In this document: piece after piece, positions 16,505 through 24,802 of the stretch
Position numbering within the stretch: position 1 is the stretch's first letter
Layout of the letters: the number at the start of each line of letters is the position of its first letter
Assembly (NCBI RefSeq): GCF_040151475.1
Contig: NZ_JBDKWG010000116.1
Location: 1-64,000 of the forward strand
From: CAXBNB01 sp040151475
Lineage (GTDB): Bacteria > Bacteroidota > Bacteroidia > Cytophagales > Cyclobacteriaceae
DNA: 64,000 bases
Reading direction: 5' to 3'
The notes under the pieces: generated by a model
What the model was told of the DNA's origin: nothing
The model's input: only the letters and a program-made list of their open reading frames with translations
Databases searched by the model: none
Made by a program: the position numbers and the translations under genes

Positions 16505-19500
16505 ATGCTTCGTCAATTGTTGTTAACTCTTCTTTTCAGTTCTGTAATTTTTATTTCCACTGCTCAGGATGTGGAGCTTGTGGTACGCCAGGGGCATAAA
16601 TCAGCCATTAATATGGTTGCATACTCTCCAACAGGTAAACATATTTATTCTGCGAGCGAGGATAAGAGTATAAAGATGTGGGATGTAGCTACGGGCATAG
16701 ATGTAAATACATTCAATGCCCATGAAGCTGGTGTCAATTGTATTTATTTATCAAAAGATGGTAAGACATTATTATCTGGTGATAAAAATGGTAAAATGAT
16801 TTTGTGGAATGCTTTGACGGGCGAAATACTGTTGACCATAGACGGTCATGAAGGAGGAGTAAATACAGCTAAGCTTTCCGCCGACGGGCAAATGATAGTG
16901 TCAGGAGGTGAGGATGAATTGCTCAAACTTTGGACTGCTAAAGGTGATACCATTAAGACAATCAGGGGATTTTCTGCGCCTATTAAAAATCTGGCTATTT
17001 CCCCTGATGGAGATCGTATAGTTACCGGAGGAGGTAAAAACAATTCACCGGAAGTAAAATTAATTGATCCTGACAAGGGTGTTATTTTGGCTGATGCTCT
17101 CGACAGCTACAAAGGATCAGGTGCTGCGCTAGCTTACACCAAGGTTATCATGACTGGATTTGCTGTTATTGGAAATGTAGCCAATGGCAGGATTGGTAAG
17201 GATATGACTACTATATTCATAATGAGTTACTCTAATATTGAATTTACTGACGATGGTAAGAAAGTTCTGTTTTCGCAAAATATTTACATACCATTTATCG
17301 CTTCAAAAGGTGAAGAAGAAGATACTGGCAATGCAAGTGCCATGATTGCAGCACTTACAGAAGATAGAAATGCATTTGCACCATTGAATAGACCGAACCA
17401 ATGGCAATTGGCTAATTCTCGAGGTGTGGCAGTTTATAATCAGGATCAAACAAAAATTATTGTAAATGAAACCAGATCCATTAAAGTATATGATGTAGAA
17501 AATGCTGAATTTCCAGAGCCGGGAAACAAAGAAGCTACTAAATATGTTCCTCCTGTGGTGAAGGAAATTAAAAACATTACAAAAAATACCAACTGGTTGT
17601 CACTGTCTCCTGACTATCGTACTGTAGTAACATCCGATGTTGAGCGTAAAATGAAACTATTTGACTTTGAGTCAGGTAGAAAGATCAGAGATTTAGAAGG
17701 CTATGTACAGCCAGCCTTGGCTGTGGATGTATTGCCCGATGGCAGACATATTTTAGTAGGTTCGGCGGATAAGAATATGACTATGTGGGACATTACTTCC
17801 GGACAAATGGTAAGGTCGTTTGAGCGTACGCCAAATGTAAATTCCATAGACATTTCTAAAAATGGTAAATCTATAGCAACTACTGAGGAAAATTCTTTGT
17901 ATTTAAAGGTTTGGAACATCACATCGGGTAGAGTGACGAAAACTCTGATGGAGAAAAAAGACAATATGGATTGGATCAAATTTGATCCAGATGATGATGA
18001 TAAAGTATGGGCTCACACCACGTCAGGTGATACTAAAGAATGGTCATTAAGCAGCAGGAAAGACAAGAAAATGAAGGAAGAATATACTTCATTGGAAGAT
18101 AAATTCAAAAGAGGTGATTTATCAGTGTCATTTGATGGTTATGACTTGTCAGTGAAAAAAGGAGGCTCGGAACTTTTTACAGATACCCAAAAGGGTGTGA
18201 TTACAGATGCAGTTTTCAGCATTGATTCTAAATTTTTAATCACTACCAATGAAGGAGGTGAGATAGCCATGTACGACCTGAATACCAGAAAGCGAGCGAT
18301 TACTATGGCTTTAATAGACGAAGCAGACAATATCGCCTTTACTCCTGATTTTTACTATACCTCGTCTAAAGGTGCGGCAAAGGCTATTGCTTTTAAAACT
18401 GGTAATAAGGTATTGCCGGTAGAGCAATTGGAATTGAAATATAACAGGCCCGATATTGTGGCAAACAGGATAGGCTATGCACCACAAAAGTTGGTTGCTT
18501 CTTACAAAGCAGCGTATGAAAGAAGGTTAAAAAGGCTCGGTTTCAAGGAATCAGACCTGGGTAATAATTTTGACCTGCCAACTGTAACAGTTGATGCAGG
18601 CAAACTTCCTCTGGAAACTGATCAGCGATCTATTTCATTCAGCATAAAAGCTCAGGACAAAGATTCAAACATAGACAGGTTGAATGTATATGTAAACGAT
18701 GTGCCTGTTTTCAGTTCATCCGGGATAGATGTTTCGGCTCAGTCTTCCAAAGTAGTTTCTAAGGATGTCACTTTCGATTTATCAGCCGGATTGAACGAAA
18801 TAAAAGTAACAGCACTAAACGCCAAAGGACAGGAATCCATACCGGAATTTTTTGAAATCCAATATAGTGCCGAGTGGGACAAACCCGATTTGTATCTGGT
18901 GGGAGTAGGGGTTTCCGAATACCAGCAGTCGAATTACAACCTGGCTTTTGCAGCCAAAGATGCTAATGATATAGCCAATACACTGAAAAAATCCAGTGCT
19001 TACGGTAATGTAAATGTAAAGATGGTTACAAATGCTAATGCCACTGATTCTAACATTAAAGCCATCCGATCATTTGTAGAAAAAGCCAAAGTTGACGATG
19101 TGGTAATGATTTTTATAGCTGGCCATGGAGTTTTGGACAATGATTACAACTATTATTTTGCAACACACAATATTGACTTTAGCAATCCTGCAAACGGAGG
19201 CCTTCCTTACGGGGAGCTTGAGAAGATCATCGATGGAATCAATTGCAGAAACAAGGTATTGATGATGGATACCTGTCACTCAGGAGAACTTGATGACGAT
19301 GATGTGGAAGAAGCTACAGCACAGACAAAAGCAGTCGGCTCTGTTGCTTTCAGATCTGCAGGTGCATTGGTCAAGTTAAAAGAAAATAGTTTTGGACTGG
19401 AAAATACATTGGAGTTGTCCAAAGCACTTTTCGGAGATATGAAAAAAGGGACTGGTGCTACTGTGATATCCGCCGCTGGTGGCACAGAGTTTGCCGCCGA

Positions 19501-19705
19501 AGGAGTCAACTCTGCCAATGGATTGTTCACGGCTAGTTTTATAGAAGGGATAAAAACCAGATATGCGGATTGGAATCGGGATGCGAGCTACACAGTATCG
19601 GAAATGAGAAACTTTGTGAGTGAGCAGGTAATAAAAAAGAGCAATGGCAATCAGGTGCCTACCTCCAGAGAAGAAAATGTAAAAAATGATTTCAGACTAT
19701 ATTGA
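16505..19705 (+). CDS. Secreted WD40-repeat caspase-family (C14) protein
   Basis: 1066 residues from ATG at 16505 (MLRQLLLTLLFSSVIFIST, a signal peptide); the frame opens at 16478 but nine extra residues would spoil the signal. WD40 blades fill ~25-620 (SASEDKSIKMWDVATG, SGDKNGKMILWNALTG, SGGEDELLKLW, VGSADKNMTMWDITSG). An Ig-like segment (~690-790) follows, then a caspase/metacaspase p20-like domain: YLVGVGVSEY, AAKDANDIANTL, catalytic His874 in FIAGHGV and Cys924 in MMDTCHSGE. Both catalytic residues are present, so activity is expected. Caspase-like peptidases of this clan cleave after basic or acidic residues. A signal peptide places this one in the periplasm or on the surface, unusual for a bacterial caspase-like protein. 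FecR-like and CHASE2-like genes follow. Confidence 0.92.
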   Translation: MLRQLLLTLLFSSVIFISTAQDVELVVRQGHKSAINMVAYSPTGKHIYSASEDKSIKMWDVATGIDVNTFNAHEAGVNCIYLSKDGKTLLSGDKNGKMILWNALTGEILLTIDGHEGGVNTAKLSADGQMIVSGGEDELLKLWTAKGDTIKTIRGFSAPIKNLAISPDGDRIVTGGGKNNSPEVKLIDPDKGVILADALDSYKGSGAALAYTKVIMTGFAVIGNVANGRIGKDMTTIFIMSYSNIEFTDDGKKVLFSQNIYIPFIASKGEEEDTGNASAMIAALTEDRNAFAPLNRPNQWQLANSRGVAVYNQDQTKIIVNETRSIKVYDVENAEFPEPGNKEATKYVPPVVKEIKNITKNTNWLSLSPDYRTVVTSDVERKMKLFDFESGRKIRDLEGYVQPALAVDVLPDGRHILVGSADKNMTMWDITSGQMVRSFERTPNVNSIDISKNGKSIATTEENSLYLKVWNITSGRVTKTLMEKKDNMDWIKFDPDDDDKVWAHTTSGDTKEWSLSSRKDKKMKEEYTSLEDKFKRGDLSVSFDGYDLSVKKGGSELFTDTQKGVITDAVFSIDSKFLITTNEGGEIAMYDLNTRKRAITMALIDEADNIAFTPDFYYTSSKGAAKAIAFKTGNKVLPVEQLELKYNRPDIVANRIGYAPQKLVASYKAAYERRLKRLGFKESDLGNNFDLPTVTVDAGKLPLETDQRSISFSIKAQDKDSNIDRLNVYVNDVPVFSSSGIDVSAQSSKVVSKDVTFDLSAGLNEIKVTALNAKGQESIPEFFEIQYSAEWDKPDLYLVGVGVSEYQQSNYNLAFAAKDANDIANTLKKSSAYGNVNVKMVTNANATDSNIKAIRSFVEKAKVDDVVMIFIAGHGVLDNDYNYYFATHNIDFSNPANGGLPYGELEKIIDGINCRNKVLMMDTCHSGELDDDDVEEATAQTKAVGSVAFRSAGALVKLKENSFGLENTLELSKALFGDMKKGTGATVISAAGGTEFAAEGVNSANGLFTASFIEGIKTRYADWNRDASYTVSEMRNFVSEQVIKKSNGNQVPTSREENVKNDFRLY

Positions 19706-19778
19706 CAATTAACTTTAACCATTAACCATTCAACTTTATAACTTGTTACTTTCTGATTTTATACTTAAAAAAGGCATC

Positions 19779-20567
19779 ATGAGAACTACATTGACCATAT
19801 TACTCGTGTTTTTTGGACTTTCAGTAAAAGCCCAGACCTATACCATTATCCATTCGATCGGTAAGATATACGATACCAAAAGTGAGAAGTATTTAACCAA
19901 AGGAATGCGTATAGATGAATCAGCTAAACTTAAATTTGAATCTTCGGATGCTAAGGCAGCAGTTTTAAGTTCCAGTAGAGGTCGTTTCGTCATTCAGGAG
20001 CAGGAGAATGTTGCTGGCAAAAGTGAAATTGCTTATGCCCTTTCTTCAGTACTGTCTCCGGCCAGAGGCAGATTGAGTACCCGATCCGGAGGCATCAACA
20101 ACAAACTCGATTTTGAGAAAAGGTTTGGTGAAGGCCCAGTCGCCATACTGGGCAATACCTACAAAGTGGCTGTTTCTTCTACCGCTTATCCCATGAGCGA
20201 CAACAGGTTTTTCTATGCCAGCTATGCTTATAAAGGAGAGGTAATCAATAAAAAATTGTCTAATGAAGGAGATTCACTTGTTTTTGAGGCTTCAGATTTT
20301 TATTCAGTGGACGATAAGTCAATTGATCCTGCGGAAGTATCGGATGTTAAATTGTTTTATTTCAATGCTACAAGCGAACAATCAGAACTGATTACAAGCC
20401 TTGAGCTGGTTGTTATCAACAAAGACGACATAAAATACCTGATGGAAAATATAGGTGGTGGGACTACCTCAGAGAAGGAAAAGAATGTGGCGGAAATTAT
20501 TGCCATGCTTTATGGAAAATGTTCCGAGAGCGACGTAAGACGAGCTTTAGCGAAAAGTGCGCAATGA
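19779..20567 (+). CDS. Secreted protein with FecR-like domain
   Basis: 262 residues from ATG at 19779 (MRTTLTILLVFFGLSVKAQT, signal peptide). Residues ~22-75 (IGKIYDTKSEKYLTKGMRID, LKFESSDAKAAVLSSSRGRF) resemble the FecR-type beta domain that reads as V-x-G-x-V/G-D-x-I. The rest (PVAILGNTYKVAVSST, FYASYAYKGEVINKKL, LVFEASDFYS) is predicted beta-rich with no family I can name. The C-terminus is helical (KEKNVAEIIAMLYGKCSESDVRRALAK). It starts 73 bases after the caspase gene on the same strand. FecR-like, caspase/CHAT and CHASE2 domains are known to co-occur in cyanobacteria, which supports a shared pathway, but the domain call is inferred by eye. Confidence 0.65.
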   Translation: MRTTLTILLVFFGLSVKAQTYTIIHSIGKIYDTKSEKYLTKGMRIDESAKLKFESSDAKAAVLSSSRGRFVIQEQENVAGKSEIAYALSSVLSPARGRLSTRSGGINNKLDFEKRFGEGPVAILGNTYKVAVSSTAYPMSDNRFFYASYAYKGEVINKKLSNEGDSLVFEASDFYSVDDKSIDPAEVSDVKLFYFNATSEQSELITSLELVVINKDDIKYLMENIGGGTTSEKEKNVAEIIAMLYGKCSESDVRRALAKSAQ

Positions 20568-20666
20568 TAAGCCTGTTTCTGGAATTAGAATGTCAGAATT
20601 TTGATTGGTATTTATTCTAAATTGAGTGCTGGCAGGTCAGTAGATTTTAGTTCTATTACCTCCTCT

Positions 20667-20695
20667 TTGTCACCTCGACGAAGGAGAGGTCTTTC
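20667..20695. repeat. TTGTCA-type intergenic repeat unit, copy 1
   Basis: TTGTCACCTCGACGAAGGAG followed by AGGTCTTTC. A related unit lies at 50195-50223 (TTGTCATCCTGACCAAAGGG then AAGGATTTC). I recall sequences of this shape in intergenic DNA of many Bacteroidota. The 237-base gap between the FecR-like and CHASE2-like genes holds nothing else I can identify. Confidence 0.5.
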
Positions 20696-20804
20696 TTACT
20701 GATTTACAAATGACAAAAAGATTTATGCTGGTTTTTGCGCAAGGCCCTATGGTCTAAATGAAAATGTATAGGGGAAATATGAATTGTAGTAAAAAACTAT
20801 TGAA

Positions 20805-21983
20805 TTGAAAAAAGCCTTACTCTTTATCTGGATCGTTGCAAACACTATAGCAATGCTTTTTCTTACTTTTTACCTGATGAAGTTGCCTTGGCTTGCCGGA
20901 GATGAAAAATTCCTCATCTGGAGTTCTTCTGCACTGAAATTTGCCAATCGTGAAATTCCTAATTCTGCTGAATACGCTTTTATCAATACATCTTATGACC
21001 TACAATTGATAGACCGATACGATGAGTTTGGTTTTCCTGTAGGAAATCAGGTGATTACCGACAGAGAAAAGCTTGGCCTGTTTTTAGAAATTATCAATTC
21101 AGCAGAAACAAAACCCAAATACGTTATATGTGATATTCATTTTGCCGACTCTACCGATGTGGATGCACCACTACATGCCGCACTACAGCAGATGGACAAT
21201 GTCATCCTTTCTTCACATCTCAATGACAAAGGGGAGCTGGAAGCACCAGTTTTCAAAGACATCAACAGGGGGCTTTCTGATTACGTCATTGGCAGTGTGT
21301 TTGACGGAGTGTATAAATACCAATTGGTGTACAATGACTCCCTGAAGCTCACTCCGCTAAAAGTGTATGAAGATGTATATGGAGTAAAATCAGAAAAGAA
21401 AGGCCCTTTTGTAAAAATTGGTGACCATTGGACAATCAATAATTTCATCATGAACTACAGGCTGTTGCAAAAAGACATAATGGAGCAGGAGGCGGGTTTT
21501 AACCCGGTCAGTCTGGGAGAACTCCTTTTTCTGGAGGACAAAGACATACAGGATTTTACCGCCGGAAAAATAGTGATTATCGGTGATTTTTTTGAAAATG
21601 ACATGCATGAAACCCTGTTCGAAATTACAGCTGGCCCACTGATTTTACTCAATGCTTTCCTTACCATAAAAGAAGGCGATACACTGGTCAATATTTGGTT
21701 TTTTCTTTTAATTTTTTGTATATATATCTACCTGAGCTATATGGTTTTTGTAGAGGGAGACTATATGGAAGCTATTATCACCAAAAAATTCGGATCGATA
21801 GCCATAGCCAAATACCTTGCAGGATTTGCCAGTTACATTACGATTTTGGCCATGCTGTCATTGACCACCTTCTTCTTTTTCAACATCCACCTCAACATCT
21901 TCTTCCTCGCACTGGCTTTCTACGCTATGGATAAAATCGTAGGGTTCATCTATTCCCGACAATCAAAAGCTCCGGTTAAGTAA
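20805..21983 (+). CDS. Membrane protein with CHASE2-like sensor domain
   Basis: 392 residues with TTG start (20805); no nearer ATG fits before the first TM helix (LFIWIVANTIAMLFLTFYLM). A long extracytoplasmic region (~residues 30-290) has CHASE2-like features: an early YDLQLIDRYDEFG segment, KYVICDIHFADSTDVDAPLHAAL, and the typical end KIVIIGDFFENDMHETLFEITAGPLILLNAFLTI. Three C-terminal TM helices follow (~300-320, ~335-355, ~360-380), as in CHASE2 proteins, but no kinase, cyclase or other output domain comes after them. It could therefore sense a signal for a separate effector such as the caspase-like protein upstream. Confidence 0.75.
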   Translation: MKKALLFIWIVANTIAMLFLTFYLMKLPWLAGDEKFLIWSSSALKFANREIPNSAEYAFINTSYDLQLIDRYDEFGFPVGNQVITDREKLGLFLEIINSAETKPKYVICDIHFADSTDVDAPLHAALQQMDNVILSSHLNDKGELEAPVFKDINRGLSDYVIGSVFDGVYKYQLVYNDSLKLTPLKVYEDVYGVKSEKKGPFVKIGDHWTINNFIMNYRLLQKDIMEQEAGFNPVSLGELLFLEDKDIQDFTAGKIVIIGDFFENDMHETLFEITAGPLILLNAFLTIKEGDTLVNIWFFLLIFCIYIYLSYMVFVEGDYMEAIITKKFGSIAIAKYLAGFASYITILAMLSLTTFFFFNIHLNIFFLALAFYAMDKIVGFIYSRQSKAPVK

Positions 21984-22418
21984 TTATAGCAATACAAGTG
22001 CTTGTTAGCAAAGGGCTCATTCTTTTTTACTTAGTTACAAATTTATTGAAAATGGCAGCAACTTAGCCGTTAAGAGGATGAATTAAAAATTCATTAGATT
22101 TGAGAAAAACATAGGGCAAGTATGTTGCCTCGTTGAAAGGTGTCTTTCAAAACGTGTACACGTGTTACACGAAAATTACCACAAAGTCAAGAGGTAAAGA
22201 CTGAGCATCAACCTTTATTCTTAAAAATGACGGCAGATAGCAACCCTATCATTCCATAATTTTTCAGATCAAAGCGTAGAAATGCGGTAGTAGTTTCCGA
22301 TATTTAAACGAACAATAACAGCGTCCAAATAATCATGGCCCCTAAAGCTTTCACGCAAAAAGCCATGAGCCGCTGTGCGTTGGGGGCAATGTAAAAACGA
22401 ACGACACAGAATAAGGTA
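21984..22418. other. Non-coding stretch rich in palindromes, left of the IS element
   Basis: 435 bases without a convincing gene. It contains ATGAATT-AAA-AATTCAT (near 22078), a perfect hairpin TTGAAAG (22133-22139)/CTTTCAA (22144-22150), the 12-bp palindrome ACGTGTACACGT (22152-22163), and an interrupted hairpin made of ACAGCG (22318)/CGCTGT (22371) and CATGGC (22334)/GCCATG (22362). A 13-base string AAAACATAGGGCA near 22107 recurs near 25707, on the far side of the restriction-modification genes. This looks like a recombination-prone cassette boundary, but I cannot assign a known element. Confidence 0.5.
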
Positions 22419-22480
22419 ACGTCAATTCGGGGTATAATCAACTGACATATAGCTTGTTATAGTATGTGTTTTCTTGAAAA

Positions 22481-22539
22481 TAAGGATTAGAATCATTAGA
22501 ATTGTAAAAAAACAAGAAATACTAATGATCTAATCCTTA
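22481..22539 (+). promoter_or_regulatory. Long hairpin ending at the transposase start codon
   Basis: TAAGGATTAGAATCATTAG (22481-22499) pairs with CTAATGATCTAATCCTTA (22522-22539); apart from one bulged A all 18 bases match, around a 22-base loop. The last paired base is the A of the transposase ATG. Such hairpins in other IS elements block translation of readthrough transcripts, while transcripts starting inside escape. Here that role is an inference. Confidence 0.75.
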
Positions 22540-23464
22540 TGAACCATACTGAAAAGTTAGTAGAAATCTTCGTAAGATGCGATGATTTCTACCAGGAGTT
22601 CGAAAAATTCCTGAATCAAAAAGGGGTCAGCGAAGATCCCATTAAAAAAAACTCTCTGCTTTAAAATGCAGCCTGTCTCCAAGTGAGATCATGGCCATAG
22701 TCATTTTCTATCATTACAGTGGCTCGAAGTGCTTCAAATATTTTTATTGTCAGGGTATATTGGGTACTTGGAAAAGCTACTTTCCACAGGCTGTTTCCTA
22801 TAACCGTTTTATAGAAATTAAGAAACAGGTCAATCTGGCTTTGTACTTTTTTATTTTCCATAATGGCCTTGGCGAGCTGATTGGCACCTATTATGTCGAT
22901 TCGACCAAACTGGAGGTTTGTGACAACCATCGCATACACAGCCATAAGGTATTTAAAGGCTTTGCCAAAAGGGGAAAAACGTCCACCGGGTGGTTTTTTG
23001 GTCTAAAATTGCATTTGATCGTCAATCAAACAGGAGGGCTGATGGGCTTTACATTCACTTCGGGTAATGTAAGCGACAGCAACCCCGATACGGTCAAACA
23101 GATGTGTGCGGCAATTGGACAGGGCAAGCTGTATGGCGATGCAGGCTATGTGTCCAAAAGGTTGTTTGACATACTATATGAACAAGGTCTTGTACTGGTC
23201 TCCAAGATCCGCAGGAACATGAAAAACAAGTTCATTACAGTCAGGGACAAGTTCCTGTTGAAAAAAAGAAGCCTGATCGAAACAGTGATCGACCTGTTGA
23301 AAAACATCTTTGACCTTTGGCACACCCGACACAGAAGTGTCGAAAATGCCATCAATAATATGCTCGCTGCTTTGATGGCTTATTCTTTCATGGATCGCAA
23401 ACCAGCTATCACTGACAGATACAAAAAGAAAATTGTACTTTCTTTAGATAAAACATCGAACTGA
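22539..23464 (+). CDS. IS982-family transposase, two frames joined at a slippery heptamer
   Basis: Frame 1 runs from ATG 22539 to TAA 22664 (41 codons: MNHTEKLVEIFVRCDDF..., typical IS982 N-terminus). Frame 2, shifted by -1, continues to 23464 with SLSPSEIMAIVIFYHYSG, the DDE residues in YYVDSTKLEVCDNHRIHSHK, YGDAGYVSK and KKRSLIETVIDLL. The frames meet at A AAA AAC (22646-22652), which matches the X XXY YYZ consensus for -1 ribosomal frameshifting in exactly the zero frame; slippage would give ~308 residues, the normal IS982 length. Alternatively an indel in the A8 run has inactivated it. Frame 2 has its own ATG at 22691, but that omits the N-terminal region. Confidence 0.88.
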
Positions 23465-23503
23465 GGTTAAGGTAAGCCGACAAATTAAAAGTAAATTAGC
23501 AGC

Positions 23504-24802
23504 ATGGAAAATGGAGTACAAGAACCTCAATTGGAACTCTTCAAAACAGAGACAAATAATAATGGAAAGGCAGATTTGACTTCAACCTTTGCAGATAACA
23601 TGAAACTGCCTATTCATAGGTGGTACAGGTATACAGCAGGCTTCTCAGGACCTTGGGTAAGGGAATTGATTGAACGTGAAAACGGACAAAATGTGCTTGA
23701 CCCATTTGGTGGCTCAGGAACAGTAATGCTCGAAGGCGAATATGCAGGAATCAATTCAATTGGAATAGAGGCTCACCCTTACGTATATCGAATTGCAAAG
23801 GCAAAACTTTCTTGGCAAATTGAACCTAGGAACTTCAAAGAAGCTGCAAAACAATTACTTGAAAATGCCAAGTCTAAGAAAGTCAATAAGAAAGAATATC
23901 CTAAACTTATTGAAAAATGCTATCCCATTGAAATACTAAAAAAACTAGAAGCATTAAAAGAAGCTTGGTTCGAATCAACTGATGATACTGTAGTAAAAGA
24001 ACTTAATTGGTTTGTTATAACAGCCATTCTCAGAACAACTTCGCCTGTTGGTACTGCTCAATGGCAATATATTCAACCTTCAAAAACCAAAGGTAAAGTC
24101 ATTGATGTGTTTCATGCTTTTGAAGCCAAGTTGTACGAAATGGTTCAGGACATGCAAAACATGCAAAGACGTTATCCCAACGCAACTAAGAGCGCAATTT
24201 TTATGGAAGATGCTCGACATATGCCCTCCGTTCCTGACAATTGGGCTGATCTAGTAATAACTTCACCGCCTTACGCTAACAATTATGACTATGCAGATGC
24301 GACAAGACTTGAAATGACTTTTTGGGGAGACATTGAAGGATGGGGAGATCTGCAAGAGAAGGTTAGAAAATTTCTTGTAACCGCTTGTACACAGAACGTT
24401 ACCAGTTTAAAAGATAAAGCGAACGAGATTTTGGAATCACCCTTGTTGACTCCAATTAGAAAAGAAATCACAGATGTGTTCAATGAATTGGCTGAAACAA
24501 GGTTAACTCGGGGTGGTAAAAAGAATTATCACTTAATGATAATTGCATATTTCAAGGACCTTGCGGAAGTTTTTCACGAGTTAAGAAGAGTAACAAAGAA
24601 GGGATGTAAAGTATGTTTTGTTATTGGCGATAGTGCTCCATACGGAGTTTATGTGCCAGTCGATAAGTGGTTAGGTGAACTTGCAGTTTATGCAGGTTTT
24701 GAATCATACGAATTTGAAAAACTTCGTGATCGTAATACAAAATGGAAAAATAGAAAACATAGAGTCCCTTTGCATGAAGGAAGACTTTGGATAAAAGGAT
24801 AA
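23504..24802 (+). CDS. DNA methyltransferase of a type II-like R-M system
   Basis: 432 residues. The S-adenosylmethionine motif DPFGGSGT is at 66-73 and the catalytic motif TSPPY at 253-257 (DLVITSPPYANNYDYAD), the S/T-PPY form common in N4-cytosine and some N6-adenine methylases. CFVIGDSAPYGVYVPVDKW and the final FEKLRDRNTKWKNRKHRV fit the C-terminal half of the family. It methylates DNA to protect it from the partner nuclease. Its stop TAA overlaps the next gene's ATG by one base (TAATG), showing coupled expression. An IS982 element lies 36 bases upstream and may have moved or replaced its promoter. The recognition sequence cannot be read from the protein. Confidence 0.9.
   Translation: MENGVQEPQLELFKTETNNNGKADLTSTFADNMKLPIHRWYRYTAGFSGPWVRELIERENGQNVLDPFGGSGTVMLEGEYAGINSIGIEAHPYVYRIAKAKLSWQIEPRNFKEAAKQLLENAKSKKVNKKEYPKLIEKCYPIEILKKLEALKEAWFESTDDTVVKELNWFVITAILRTTSPVGTAQWQYIQPSKTKGKVIDVFHAFEAKLYEMVQDMQNMQRRYPNATKSAIFMEDARHMPSVPDNWADLVITSPPYANNYDYADATRLEMTFWGDIEGWGDLQEKVRKFLVTACTQNVTSLKDKANEILESPLLTPIRKEITDVFNELAETRLTRGGKKNYHLMIIAYFKDLAEVFHELRRVTKKGCKVCFVIGDSAPYGVYVPVDKWLGELAVYAGFESYEFEKLRDRNTKWKNRKHRVPLHEGRLWIKG

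Larger units (their letters stand above)
22419..23467 (+). mobile_element. IS982-family insertion sequence with intact target duplication
   Basis: 1049 bp. The ends form an imperfect inverted repeat: left ACGTCAATTCGGGG (22419-22432), right end reverse complement ACCTCAGTTCGATG (23454-23467), 10 of 14 matching. Both sides carry the identical 7-bp sequence TAAGGTA (22412-22418 and 23468-23474), a target-site duplication of the length IS982 elements make. It encodes one DDE transposase in two overlapping frames. Intact ends and an exact duplication suggest a recent insertion. The right end is only 36 bases before the methyltransferase ATG. Confidence 0.93.

Noticed and set aside
22318..22376. 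Possible integron attC site (interrupted hairpin followed by GCGTTGGGG)
   Set aside because: The paired arms lack the RYYYAAC/GTTRRRY complementarity and no integrase is in the window, so only the hairpin itself is reported.
22691..23464. Transposase starting at ATG 22691 as an independent complete gene
   Set aside because: It would lack the N-terminal region found in frame 1, which joins it through the slippery site.
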